Position numbers and translations under genes: made by a program. A DNA stretch of 64,000 bases from UBA5078 sp033721235. GTDB taxonomy: Bacteria > Pseudomonadota > Gammaproteobacteria > Pseudomonadales > Pseudohongiellaceae. A model generated the notes under the pieces. The model was not told the origin of the DNA. It made no database searches and was given only the letters and a program-made list of their open reading frames with translations. This document shows, one piece after another, positions 17,712 through 26,428 of the stretch; position 1 is the first letter of the stretch; the number at the start of each line of letters is the position of its first letter. The stretch is taken from assembly GCA_033721235.1 (NCBI GenBank), contig JAWWAY010000002.1, forward strand, positions 186,001 through 250,000, read 5' to 3'.

Positions 17712-18227
17712 ATGCTCCACACATTATTTTCTTATCGCAAAATCTCCATCTTACTCATTTCCATGTCTGCCATTTTGACTGCCTGCCAGCCGCAACAAGA
17801 GGCCGAGATGACAAACCCAGAGTCACAAGCCAGCGTCGAATATGACTTAGGGCTTAATATGAAAGACTTTATGAACTTGGTAATGGAGCCCACGGCCGAT
17901 GTTCTCTGGGACACTGCCGGCTGGGTAAATAGTCGTGAAGGTTACTACGAGCTATACCCTACCACTGACGAAGAATGGCACCGTGTACGACAACAGGCCG
18001 CCATCATTAAAGAGATCGGCAATATGCTCGCATTGCCTGGCAGAGCAGTGGATAACGATGCATGGGTCGTGTACTCCAAGGGTATTAGCCAAGCCGCCAC
18101 TATGGCCATGACTGCAGCTGAGGAGCAAAATAAGGAAGACTATTTCCAGGCCGGTGCGCGGCTCTACAGTGCGTGTACAGCCTGTCATCAAGCTTATAAT
18201 CCAGAAATCACTAACAGATTCAATTAA
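17712..18227 (+). CDS. Lipoprotein c-type cytochrome (class II-like)
   Basis: A lipoprotein signal with lipobox LTAC near residue 23 is followed by a mostly helical domain and a single haem-binding CTACH motif close to the C-terminus (about residue 157 of 171). A C-terminal CxxCH in a helical protein is the layout of class II (cytochrome c'-like) proteins. It would be anchored to a membrane facing the periplasm and could carry electrons. The start at 17712 follows AAGGTGA. The stop overlaps the start of the next frame in TAATG, which points to translational coupling with the HupE-like gene before that gene was broken. Confidence 0.8.
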   Translation: MLHTLFSYRKISILLISMSAILTACQPQQEAEMTNPESQASVEYDLGLNMKDFMNLVMEPTADVLWDTAGWVNSREGYYELYPTTDEEWHRVRQQAAIIKEIGNMLALPGRAVDNDAWVVYSKGISQAATMAMTAAEEQNKEDYFQAGARLYSACTACHQAYNPEITNRFN

Positions 18228-19016
18228 TGATATCTCGCCTTAAATTTCTGTGCTTGGCCTTGGTTTCCCTATGGGTTTTAGGCGCCAGTGCCCACACGAT
18301 AGATGGTAACGACGCTCATTTCATTCAAGAAAATGCGGGGGCCGCCATCTCCGTATTCATGTATCTCGGCGCCAAACATATGGTGACGGGTTATGACCAC
18401 CTTCTCTATTTGCTTGGCGTGGGGGTCTCGATTAGCCTCCCATGGCTATGCAGTTATCGTGCTCGATACTAATGACCCGCTTGAGAGACCCGAAGCCCGA
18501 GCCGAGGCCCTATGGGCAGCTATCGAGCTGCTGCGCGCAGAAAACACCAGAAGTGAGAGCCCTCTGGCCGGTCAAATCGATAGCACCCGCATGGCCGTAA
18601 TGGGCCACTCCATGGGTGGCGGAGGCGCCTTAATCGCGGCCAATATGCACAGCGATCAACTCTCGGCAGCCATACCACTGACGCCATGGCAACCAGAAGG
18701 CGATTTTTCTGAAATTAGTATTCCTACGCTGGTCATAGCCGGCCAAGCCGATCGAATCGCCGCCGCGAACGAGCATGCCCGCCCCCATTATGAGAGCTTG
18801 TCTGATAACACCGTACGCGCCTATTTGGAGGTGAGAGACGGAGATCACTTCATCGCCAACAACAGAGCACTAGAGCTTCACCCTCTAATGAGCCGCTACG
18901 CCATTGCGTGGCTAAAACTGTATATGGATGGCGATGAGCGCTATCGTCCTTTCATTGCCGGCCCACTAAGCGCTGAAGATAATGCCGCTTTATCGCGCTA
19001 CGAGCTAGCGCCATAA
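18227..19016 (+). pseudogene. Broken chimera: HupE-like N-terminus joined to C-terminal part of a PET-hydrolase-like esterase
   Basis: Bases 18227 to about 18422 encode a HupE/UreJ-type N-terminus: signal or first helix, HFIQENAG, then YLGAKHMVTGYDHLLYLLG. From about 18419, in the next frame, the sequence becomes the C-terminal two thirds of an esterase of the polyesterase-lipase-cutinase/PETase family: WGSRLASHGYAVIVLDTN, nucleophile elbow GHSMGGGG, conserved APW-like LTPW, acid in AGQADRI, His in DGDHFIANN, and the end YRPFIAGPLS. All three catalytic residues are there, but the N-terminal about 80-100 residues with the oxyanion-hole region are gone. The HupE frame stops at 18472, and the hydrolase frame has only an internal ATG at 18393. 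A deletion or recombination joined two genes; neither is whole. Confidence 0.75.
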
Positions 19017-19030
19017 CGCCTATATCCGAT

Positions 19031-19063
19031 ACAAAAAAAAGGGTGGCCAATGGCCACCCTTTC
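19031..19063 (-). terminator. Intrinsic terminator of the small secreted protein gene
   Basis: Stem GGGTGGC / GCCACCC with loop CAATG. On the minus strand it is followed by eight T residues; on the plus strand the T-tract is only three long, so it mainly serves the minus-strand gene, with possible use by the plus-strand chimera. Confidence 0.8.
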
Positions 19064-19120
19064 GTACAGCCATCAAGACTGGCGCTGCTACACCAGATTT
19101 GATGTTGTTAAATAAGAGAC

Positions 19121-19492
19121 TTAGTTGGCTTTAGTCGCAACAAACGTGCCTTCAGCCATGCCAGCGAAGTCAACCTTGCCAGAGATCGTACCGTTATCTT
19201 GCATAGTCCCCGTGTACGTCACGGAACCTAGGTCACTTACCAGCGCAAAGCTAATCTCTTCACCTTCCTGTGTACCTGTAAAGTCGGTGTTACCTAGTTG
19301 ACCTGAGTAAACGCCACGAATAGCCGTGTCACTCTCTTGCTCAATTGTCACGGTGGCATTTCCTGTTTGCCCCATCACATCTACAGCGAAAGACCATTTG
19401 CCTGCTACATCAGCCGCTGCAAATTGTGCAGAAAGTAGGATAGCCGCTGAAAAGATTACTTTAGAAAATTTTGAAAATATACGAATTAACAT
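19121..19492 (-). CDS. Small secreted protein of unknown function
   Basis: The 123-residue protein has a signal peptide ending FAAA|DVAGKW and a mature part of about 100 residues rich in Gly, Thr and alternating strands (GKWSFAVDV, TVTIEQ, GVYSGQLG, SVTYTGTM, GKVDFAG). It reads as a small all-beta periplasmic domain in which the ligand-free strand pattern GxW...G is lipocalin-like, but I do not recognise a family. The start at 19492 has GGAGG upstream; a longer frame from 19552 is unlikely. It has its own terminator. Confidence 0.65.
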   Translation of the reverse strand: MLIRIFSKFSKVIFSAAILLSAQFAAADVAGKWSFAVDVMGQTGNATVTIEQESDTAIRGVYSGQLGNTDFTGTQEGEEISFALVSDLGSVTYTGTMQDNGTISGKVDFAGMAEGTFVATKAN

Positions 19493-19641
19493 ATTAGCTG
19501 CACCTCCGAGTGCGGTCTTAGCGAAAAAAGCGCCGAAATTGTAACACGTCAAACGACTCCGCCGCCAGATGAGCTTTAGCTATCCTAACTGAGGAAACGC
19601 TCACCCTATCGAATAAGCGCTCGAATTTTCCTTTCTTCTCA

Positions 19642-20850
19642 TCATGTAACTCGGTAAATCTCGTAGGTAAAGCCTGGCCCGCTGTCGCTGTAACCCGATT
19701 GGGAGCTAACATAGAGTCGACGATAATAGGGGTCGAATGCTGGCCCAGTTAGTTCCGACTCGTCTTGTCCGACTAGCTGAAGTACGGGGACCACCTCGCC
19801 CGACTCTGAGAGGGCTACCAACTGCATATTGCCACCATCTTCTGCCACCAGCACATCGCCTGTTGGAGTAATAGTGACGTTATCGACGCCACTTAGAACT
19901 GGAGTTGGGCTAGTGGCTACATCGTAGAGGATGTTTAGCTTCTGATTGGCAATATGATAGGCCCACACGCGATTATCGCCCTTAGTCGTGAAGTAGATCG
20001 TGCCATTGTGGTATGCAATGCCCTCGCCACCATCGAAACGAGCGGCCGCAGCGACTTGATTGCGCGTCGAGGAGAACGCCGCGGTAGGATCGATAATTTG
20101 CTGCCAAGAAACAGACAAATGCCCTTTTACATCATTCACAATGGCGACTTCGAGAATTCCCTCGTTTAAATCGGGAAAGGGATTGGTCGGGCGAAAACGA
20201 TACAGGCAGCCATCAGGCTCATCTTCGGTAAGGTATAAATGCTGATTAATAGGATCGACCGCCACCGCTTCGTGATTGAACACCCCTAGCGCCGGTTTCG
20301 CCTGCGCCTTTTTAACCCCAAACGGATCGCACTCGAACACCATTCCTCTATCGTGCTCCTCGCAGGACAACCATGTCTGCCAAGGGGTTTTACCACCTGC
20401 ACAATTGTCCGTGGTGTCGCTTAAAATGGAATAAGCATCCACTAGGTCTCCGCGAGAATTAAACCTAAGCGCACCAACACCTCCAGTATTATTGGGCATT
20501 TCACTATTGGAAACGTATACCCACCCCCCATCGTCGGCCTGGAATGTGGCTCCTCCATCTGGGGCCATATGCCACACATACTCGGAGTCTGGAACGGGTC
20601 GCTGCCCTGTTCGCGCAATAATGCGAGAGCGATACCCGGCGGGCAGCATCATGCCATTTTCATCAGGTGCCTGTAACGGACCAAGCGTCGATAAATTGCC
20701 AAACAGACCATCATCTATCTTCGCAGCAGATGCCTGTTGCCGCGGGAAGGTGCTATTGCAATTCGACAATAGGCTACCACCGGCAAATGCTGCCAAGCCT
20801 TTCACGCCGAGGCGCATGAACTCTCTGCGTTGTTGTGTTACATCACCCAT
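19642..20850 (-). CDS. Tat-exported PhoX-like (DUF839) protein
   Basis: The N-terminus has a twin-arginine motif (QRREFMRLGVKGL) and a hydrophobic stretch, so folded export by Tat is expected. The mature part has repeated beta-propeller blades with DUF839/PhoX features: GPLQAPDENGMMLPAGY, TWLSCEEHDRG, GVFNHEAVAVDP, VAEDGGNMQLVAL. PhoX enzymes are Ca/Fe-dependent alkaline phosphatases; this one is only 402 residues, shorter than classical PhoX, and belongs with compact relatives whose activity is less well tested. Phosphatase activity is therefore inference. No pho regulon site was recognised nearby. Confidence 0.78.
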   Translation of the reverse strand: MGDVTQQRREFMRLGVKGLAAFAGGSLLSNCNSTFPRQQASAAKIDDGLFGNLSTLGPLQAPDENGMMLPAGYRSRIIARTGQRPVPDSEYVWHMAPDGGATFQADDGGWVYVSNSEMPNNTGGVGALRFNSRGDLVDAYSILSDTTDNCAGGKTPWQTWLSCEEHDRGMVFECDPFGVKKAQAKPALGVFNHEAVAVDPINQHLYLTEDEPDGCLYRFRPTNPFPDLNEGILEVAIVNDVKGHLSVSWQQIIDPTAAFSSTRNQVAAAARFDGGEGIAYHNGTIYFTTKGDNRVWAYHIANQKLNILYDVATSPTPVLSGVDNVTITPTGDVLVAEDGGNMQLVALSESGEVVPVLQLVGQDESELTGPAFDPYYRRLYVSSQSGYSDSGPGFTYEIYRVT

Positions 20851-20962
20851 GCTTACTGCTCCAATGTCAAATACCTAGCAGTGCCATGTTTATGGCCCCG
20901 CTTTCAAAATGACAATCAGCTTAGCATCGGCTTATTGCAGTTTTCTTACACGTGCAGATTGC

Positions 20963-21664
20963 TTAGCGCGGAGGATCCACGTGATCATTCAGAGAATTAT
21001 TAACACGAAACCAACCGGCGATGGAGTAGCGATCTCGAGCTGCCGGCAATACCTCATGCAAGACCTCCTCGCTCAAGAATACCACCAAGGTCCCAAAGGC
21101 CGGGGTCACACGCAGGCTGTCTTTATCCAGAGCCTCGTGCATCACCAGCTCCCCTCCATCATCGGGCAACCATCCTGGGTTTAGATAGGCAACGACTGAA
21201 AGCACACGATTAGTCTTGTCTTTAAATGCATGCCCCTTGAAAGCGTCAAAATGCTTTTTATAGAAAGTTCCCGGGCGGTAATGCGCAAAGTGGCTTTCAA
21301 AAGAGAAAAGGCCCAAGAAAAGTCGTCTATTAAGATCAGACTGCAAACGGGACGTCCAGCTCAGCCAATTTTTTTCGGCCTCGGTTTCACCTTCAATCCA
21401 CTTGATCTCGTCACTGCGCACAAAAGGGTTTAGGCTGTGATCCAAGCTACGACCGACACCTGCGGGCGCAAAATCGCTTTCATGGGAGAGCTGTACCTGG
21501 GCGAATAGCTCAGAGGCCAGTGCATTGGGAATAGCGTTAGGAATAACGCTCCAACCTTTCTCGGTAAGATCGTCAGCGATTCTTTTGAATAGCGTTTCAT
21601 CACCGTCAAAGTGATCGAAACCAAGACTAGGCACAAAGTTCATCATCATCACCTGCAGCGACAA
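20963..21664 (-). CDS. 2-oxoglutarate/Fe(II)-dependent oxygenase (prolyl 4-hydroxylase-like)
   Basis: The 233-residue protein carries a complete double-stranded beta-helix iron site: His138 and Asp140 in KKHFDAF, distal His203 in EVLHEV, and Arg212 in DRYSIAGWFR to bind 2-oxoglutarate. HYRPGTFYKKHFD and GGELVMHEALD are typical of the P4Hc/2OG-FeII_Oxy_3 family. The N-terminal about 60 residues form the usual helical cap. The substrate is unknown; bacterial relatives hydroxylate proteins or small molecules. Several Met codons near the start (residues 1, 6, 7, 8) leave the exact start open. Confidence 0.85.
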   Translation of the reverse strand: MSLQVMMMNFVPSLGFDHFDGDETLFKRIADDLTEKGWSVIPNAIPNALASELFAQVQLSHESDFAPAGVGRSLDHSLNPFVRSDEIKWIEGETEAEKNWLSWTSRLQSDLNRRLFLGLFSFESHFAHYRPGTFYKKHFDAFKGHAFKDKTNRVLSVVAYLNPGWLPDDGGELVMHEALDKDSLRVTPAFGTLVVFLSEEVLHEVLPAARDRYSIAGWFRVNNSLNDHVDPPR

Positions 21665-21688
21665 TTTATACAGCGTGTTCTATAAAGC

Positions 21689-22084
21689 CTACTTTCCTTT
21701 CTTGAAAGTACGCGGCTTCTTCGCCCCCAATGGGCGCCCATCTTTTTTCACCGGGCGAGTAGGCTTGGCCTCTTGATGCGGCGTACTGGTCGACTCGGCA
21801 CTGGCAGCATCCAGCTTCTTGTCTGTCTTTTTCGCAGCCTCTGTGCCTTCTTGCGCCTTCTTAACTCGAATACTCGCACCGTCGATTATCTGCCCATTAG
21901 TCTTGCGAATAGCGGTTTTAGCCTCTGCAGCAACCGGCATATTCACAAAGCCAAAGCCTTTCGATTGTCCGCTCACTTGGTCCAATACCAAGTCGCAGGA
22001 CTGCACGCGCCCATAGGTAGAAAACAGCTCGAGCATCTGCTCCTCGCTCGTTTCTCGGGACAAGTTTCGAAAAATAATCTTCAT
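21689..22084 (-). CDS. RNA-binding protein with one RRM domain and Lys-rich tail
   Basis: An RRM of about 78 residues comes first: RNP2 IIFRNL, RNP1 KGFGFVNM. A basic, low-complexity tail of about 50 residues (Lys, Pro, Thr) follows. Single-RRM proteins of this sort are often cold-induced RNA chaperones in bacteria. The start at 22084 follows GAGAGAGG; an earlier in-frame Met at 22102 adds only MRREAY. Its position near DbpA helicase and an ABC-F gene fits an RNA/ribosome role, which is inference. Confidence 0.87.
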   Translation of the reverse strand: MKIIFRNLSRETSEEQMLELFSTYGRVQSCDLVLDQVSGQSKGFGFVNMPVAAEAKTAIRKTNGQIIDGASIRVKKAQEGTEAAKKTDKKLDAASAESTSTPHQEAKPTRPVKKDGRPLGAKKPRTFKKGK

Positions 22085-22256
22085 GTAAGCCTCTCTCCGC
22101 AAGCAATGAAGCCAGACGCCTCTTGATGTGTGCTCGCTTAGGGGCGCGAAGATACTGCAAAAAAGCGCGCTAGTCTAATAAAAAGAGACTTTCAAAACAG
22201 GCACTTTTGCGGCTTTTTTCAGTAAATCAGCAGTAGTCGCCAAGCACTTGCTACTC

Positions 22257-22262
22257 TATAAT
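22257..22262 (+). promoter_or_regulatory. Possible -10 element upstream of the YbiT-type ABC-F gene
   Basis: A perfect TATAAT lies about 100 bases before the start at 22364. No strong -35 hexamer is seen at 17 bases (TAGTCG), so this is only a candidate. Confidence 0.35.
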
Positions 22263-22363
22263 GCGGCACTTTCTTGCGGCACATTATATTCAGGATCTGA
22301 CGATGTCGGAGTCTCCTGACACTTGCCCTACCTGTTTTACTCATCAAAAAAGAACTTGTCTCC

Positions 22364-23974
22364 ATGATTAATGCTTCAAATATCACCATTCAATTTGGTG
22401 CGAAACCACTATTCGAGAATGTTTCCCTGCGCTTCGGCAACGGTAATCGCTACGGTCTTATCGGCGCCAATGGCTCGGGTAAGTCGACGTTTATGAAGAT
22501 ACTTAGCGGTGCCTTGGAGCCCACATCGGGTAATGTCAGCGTTGATGATGATGAACGCGTCGGCATTTTGCGCCAGGATCAATTTGCCTTTGAGGAATTT
22601 ACAGCCGTAGATACCGTCATTATGGGGCATGACCGACTCTGGCAAGTAAAGGAAGAAAAAGACCGCATCTACGCGCTCCCCGAGATGAGCGAAGAAGACG
22701 GCATGCGTGTGGCCGAACTCGAGGTGGAGTTTGCAGAACTTGATGGCTATGCCGCCGAGTCCAGTGCCAGTGAGCTCCTTCTGGGCTTAGGAATCCCCTT
22801 AGAGCAGCATTATGGGCCGATGAGCGCCATCGCTCCCGGATGGAAACTACGCGTATTGCTAGCCCAGGCGCTGTTTGCAGATCCAGACATCATGCTGCTG
22901 GACGAGCCAACCAACAACCTGGACATCAATGCCATTCGCTGGCTTGAAGGCATTCTCAGCCAACGAGACTGCACGATGATCATTATTTCCCACGACAGGC
23001 ACTTCCTGAATAGTGTTTGTACGCATATGGTTGACTTGGACTACGGCTCACTCAGCCTGTACCCAGGCAACTACGATGATTTTATGATCGCCTCTACTCA
23101 GGCTCGCGAACGACTCCAGGCAGACAATGCCAAGAAAAAATCTCAGATTGCCGAGCTACAAACCTTTGTGTCACGTTTCTCTGCTAATGCCTCCAAAGCC
23201 AAGCAGGCAACGTCGCGCGCCAAGCAAATTGAGAAGATCAAACTGGAAGAAATGAAACCCTCCAGCCGAATCAGCCCATTCATTCGCATTGATCAAGAGA
23301 AAAAGCTGCACCGGCTTGCGCTAGAAGTCACGAAGCTAGGACTCGCCTATGATGACAATCAGCTAATCAAAGACTTAAGCATGATGATCGAAGTCGGAGA
23401 GCGTGTTGCTATTATCGGCCCCAACGGCATCGGTAAGACGACCTTGCTTCAGGCGCTGACTGGCAATTTCGGCAAAACCGATGGGGAAACCCTTAGCGGC
23501 AAAATCAAATGGTCCGAAAATGCCAGCATCGGTTACTACGCTCAAGATCACGCTCATGAGTTCGAACAGGATATGAATTTGTTTGAATGGATGAGCCAGT
23601 GGGCAAAACCATCCGATGACGAACAGGATATCCGCGGCATACTCGGTAAAATGCTATTCTCTAAGGACGATAGCTTAAAGAGCGTGAAGGTGATCTCCGG
23701 TGGTGAACAGGGTCGCATGCTATTTGGCAAGATGATGCTGCAAAAGCCCAATATTCTGGTGATGGACGAACCCACCAACCACTTGGATATGGAGTCCATC
23801 GAAGCACTGAACCTAGCGCTGGAGAACTACCCAGGCACTCTGCTCTTTGTCAGCCACGATCGCGAATTCGTGTCGTCGCTGGCCACGCGTATTCTCGAAA
23901 TCAATGAGAACAGAATCGACAATTTCAAAGGCGACTACGACGAATACTTGCGACAGCAGGGCGTAGACGCTTAA
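22364..23974 (+). CDS. ybiT: ABC-F family ATPase YbiT
   Basis: The 536-residue protein has two ABC ATPase cassettes and no membrane helices. Cassette 1: Walker A GANGSGKST, Walker B IMLLDEPTNNLD, and a degenerate signature AIAPGWKLRVLLAQ, as in E. coli YbiT. Cassette 2: GPNGIGKTT, signature ISGGEQGRM, LVMDEPTNHLD. A basic linker (about residues 245-310, rich in Lys and Arg) contacts the ribosome in this class. ABC-F proteins bind the ribosomal E-site and ease stalled translation; the precise role of YbiT is less clear. It is followed 18 bases later by dbpA. Confidence 0.93.
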   Translation: MINASNITIQFGAKPLFENVSLRFGNGNRYGLIGANGSGKSTFMKILSGALEPTSGNVSVDDDERVGILRQDQFAFEEFTAVDTVIMGHDRLWQVKEEKDRIYALPEMSEEDGMRVAELEVEFAELDGYAAESSASELLLGLGIPLEQHYGPMSAIAPGWKLRVLLAQALFADPDIMLLDEPTNNLDINAIRWLEGILSQRDCTMIIISHDRHFLNSVCTHMVDLDYGSLSLYPGNYDDFMIASTQARERLQADNAKKKSQIAELQTFVSRFSANASKAKQATSRAKQIEKIKLEEMKPSSRISPFIRIDQEKKLHRLALEVTKLGLAYDDNQLIKDLSMMIEVGERVAIIGPNGIGKTTLLQALTGNFGKTDGETLSGKIKWSENASIGYYAQDHAHEFEQDMNLFEWMSQWAKPSDDEQDIRGILGKMLFSKDDSLKSVKVISGGEQGRMLFGKMMLQKPNILVMDEPTNHLDMESIEALNLALENYPGTLLFVSHDREFVSSLATRILEINENRIDNFKGDYDEYLRQQGVDA

Positions 23975-23992
23975 GTCTCAACAGGAGCAACC

Positions 23993-25399
23993 TTGAGCAA
24001 ATCATTTTCCGAACTTGCGCTGCCACAGGCACAGCTTAAGAACCTCGAATCCATGTCATATACCCATATGACGGAAATTCAAGAGCAGGCTCTGCCTATT
24101 GCATTGGCGGGCGGTGACTTGATTGCCCAAGCGCAAACGGGCAGCGGAAAGACCGCCGCGTTTGCTATAGCCCTGCTTAATAATATTAACCCGCGAGACT
24201 TTGGGGCGCAGGCGCTGGTTACCTGCCCTACTCGAGAGCTTTGCACTCAGGTGGCAAACGAAATTCGGCTACTCGCTCGCTACCTGCAAAATATCAAGGT
24301 AGTGGTGCTGTGCGGCGGACAGGCTATCGGCCCACAGATAGGCTCCCTTGCACATGGCGGCCATATTATTGTCGGAACGCCAGGCAGGCTGCGCGATCAC
24401 CTACGCAAAAAAACCTTGGATATTTCACGAGTTAATACGCTCGTTCTGGACGAAGCCGACCGCATGTTAGACATGGGTTTCGAAGAAGACCTAGCCGCCA
24501 TTATTGAAGAAACTTCCAGCAAGCGCCAGACCTTACTATTTTCTGCCACGTATCCAGAGAATATTCAAAGCATTGCCCAGCAGTATCTAAACTCGCCTGA
24601 ACACATCACGGTCGAAGCCGGCAAAATACTCAAGAGCATCCAGCAGCACTTCTTCAGCCTTGGTAAACAGCAAAGTCCAGAAGCTCGACTCGAAGCCGTC
24701 TACAAGCTCTTCATGAACTTCGAGGCCGAGTCGTGCATGGTGTTCTGCAATACCAAGCAAGACACCAGAGACACCGCCAAGTATCTAATCAAACAAGGCA
24801 TCAGCGCACTCGCCCTGCACGGCGACTTAGAGCAGAGGGAGCGCGACCAAGTGCTTATCCAGTTCCGCAATGGGAGTTGCCAAGTCCTTGTGGCGACAGA
24901 CGTAGCAGCGAGAGGCTTGGACATTGAACAGCTACCGCTTGTGATTAACGCCGATTTGCCTCGCGACTTAGAGGTCTACACTCACCGCATAGGCAGAACG
25001 GGTCGAGCGGGCAATGAAGGCATCGCTCTAGGAGTATTCTTTGAGCAGGAACGCTTTAGAGTCGACGCATTACTAGAAAGACAAGAGAACAGCGATGCCA
25101 GTATTCAAAGCATATCCGCCATAGGCGAGGCGACACGTGCGCCTTCCACTCCAGCCAAACGCTCTATCATGATTGCCGGCGGCCGTAAGAACAAGATACG
25201 CGCGGGCGACATCCTTGGCGCACTAACGGCCGAGAACGGTATTGATGGCAAAGCTATTGGTCGTATCGACCTATTAGATTTTTCCAGCATCGTCGCTATT
25301 GATACACAAGTGGCTAAGCAGGCGCTCAAACAATTGGAATCAAGAAGAATCAAAGGTCAAAAATTCAAGGTGAGATTCTGCGGCCGAGGCGTCGACTAA
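23993..25399 (+). CDS. dbpA: DEAD-box RNA helicase DbpA
   Basis: The 468-residue helicase has Q-motif region (YTHMTEIQEQALP), motif I AQTGSGKTA, motif II VLDEADRMLDMGF, motif III SAT and motif VI HRIGRTGRAG. The C-terminal about 75 residues form the DbpA RNA-binding domain that docks on hairpin 92 of 23S rRNA (RAGDILGALTAENG, IGRIDLLDFSSIV). It assists 50S assembly. The start is TTG at 23993 with AGGAGC upstream; there is no ATG that preserves the N-terminus. Follows the ABC-F gene in the same direction. Confidence 0.93.
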   Translation: MSKSFSELALPQAQLKNLESMSYTHMTEIQEQALPIALAGGDLIAQAQTGSGKTAAFAIALLNNINPRDFGAQALVTCPTRELCTQVANEIRLLARYLQNIKVVVLCGGQAIGPQIGSLAHGGHIIVGTPGRLRDHLRKKTLDISRVNTLVLDEADRMLDMGFEEDLAAIIEETSSKRQTLLFSATYPENIQSIAQQYLNSPEHITVEAGKILKSIQQHFFSLGKQQSPEARLEAVYKLFMNFEAESCMVFCNTKQDTRDTAKYLIKQGISALALHGDLEQRERDQVLIQFRNGSCQVLVATDVAARGLDIEQLPLVINADLPRDLEVYTHRIGRTGRAGNEGIALGVFFEQERFRVDALLERQENSDASIQSISAIGEATRAPSTPAKRSIMIAGGRKNKIRAGDILGALTAENGIDGKAIGRIDLLDFSSIVAIDTQVAKQALKQLESRRIKGQKFKVRFCGRGVD

Positions 25400-25416
25400 A
25401 CTCAACGAGAAAAGCC

Positions 25417-26019
25417 ATGGTAAAGAGAGCACGTTGTCCCAGCTGCACGCGCCCACTAGCGCTATGCTATTGCTCCTTATTGCCTAGCCTCCACAATCAC
25501 TGGCCAGTGCAGATCATGCAATATTCGGCGGAGGCGAAGCACGCGCTCGGAACAGCCCGCATAGCTGCGCTGGGTCTGACTAATGCCTGGCTAACACCTT
25601 ACACACCCATCACTAGCAAGCCCGAGGAAGCCGGCTCTCTGCCCTGTGCGCTTATCTACCCCTCTGATTCCAGTGACGATCTCCAAGTCTTGGCGGAAGA
25701 GCCCGCTCACCATCTTATCGTTCTCGATGGCACGTGGAAAAAGAGTAAACGCATGCTGCTGGAATCCCCCTACCTAGCAGATATACCCCATTACCGACTC
25801 CCCGCTGTTGAGAGCAGCCGCTATCGCATTCGCAAAGAGCCAACGCCGCAGTCAGTATCGACGCTTGAAGCCATCGTCACGGCACTAGGGGTCTTGGAAG
25901 ATAGGCAGGAGTATTATCACCCCTTGCTAAAAGTCATGGACGCGCTTATTGAGCAGCAAACCTCTCGCATGCCCAAAGATGTCCTGCGCGACAATTATCC
26001 GTCCAACAAGGATTGCTAA
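25417..26019 (+). CDS. DTW-domain protein (tRNA aminocarboxypropyl transferase-like)
   Basis: The 200-residue protein starts with a zinc-binding Cys cluster (CPSC ... CYC) and contains the DTW core as LDGTWKKSKRML near residue 109, plus SRYRIRKEPTPQSVSTLEA. DTW proteins use S-adenosylmethionine to add the 3-amino-3-carboxypropyl group to uridine in tRNA (acp3U). The motif reads DGTW, a common variant. The gene lies 18 bases after dbpA and may be part of an RNA-modification transcript. Its 3' end overlaps the convergent MAPEG gene by four bases. Confidence 0.87.
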   Translation: MVKRARCPSCTRPLALCYCSLLPSLHNHWPVQIMQYSAEAKHALGTARIAALGLTNAWLTPYTPITSKPEEAGSLPCALIYPSDSSDDLQVLAEEPAHHLIVLDGTWKKSKRMLLESPYLADIPHYRLPAVESSRYRIRKEPTPQSVSTLEAIVTALGVLEDRQEYYHPLLKVMDALIEQQTSRMPKDVLRDNYPSNKDC

Positions 26020-26399
26020 AGAAGATTTAGGACAGCGCCAACGGCACCGCCAATAGCTAGGATTAGAGAAGGAAATAGCGTTAAGCCAAAACCTAATCCA
26101 CGCTTTTTCGGGTCATCTATATAAGATTTGTAGTAGATAAAGCGGCCAATAAAAAACACGAAGCCAAGTGCAGCCGCGACTTCGGCATTCACCCAGTAGG
26201 CAAACAGCGCCACTCCCGGAAGAAAAATGAGAAGCTGTTCAAGTGTATTCATATGCACGCGATAGTAACGCTCGAACACAGGGTGTCCGGAAATAGCAGG
26301 CGCATGAACTTCATATTTGCCGCGCGCCATGCCTACTTTGAGAGCGAAGAAAAAATACTGTAGCAAGATTGCCACTATAACTACTGTTAGAATTTCCAT
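26016..26399 (-). CDS. MAPEG family membrane protein
   Basis: A 127-residue protein with four hydrophobic helices and the MAPEG pattern: charged loop after helix 1 (ARGKYEVHAPAISGHPVFERYYRVH in the family position), NTLEQLLIFLPG in helix 2, and GRFIYYKSYIDDPKKRG before the last helix. Members use glutathione for detoxification or eicosanoid chemistry in eukaryotes. The bacterial role is generally unknown. The converging overlap with the DTW gene is tight (four bases). Confidence 0.85.
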   Translation of the reverse strand: MEILTVVIVAILLQYFFFALKVGMARGKYEVHAPAISGHPVFERYYRVHMNTLEQLLIFLPGVALFAYWVNAEVAAALGFVFFIGRFIYYKSYIDDPKKRGLGFGLTLFPSLILAIGGAVGAVLNLL

Positions 26400-26428
26400 T
26401 GCATTCCCTTATTAAGATTCAAAGAAGC

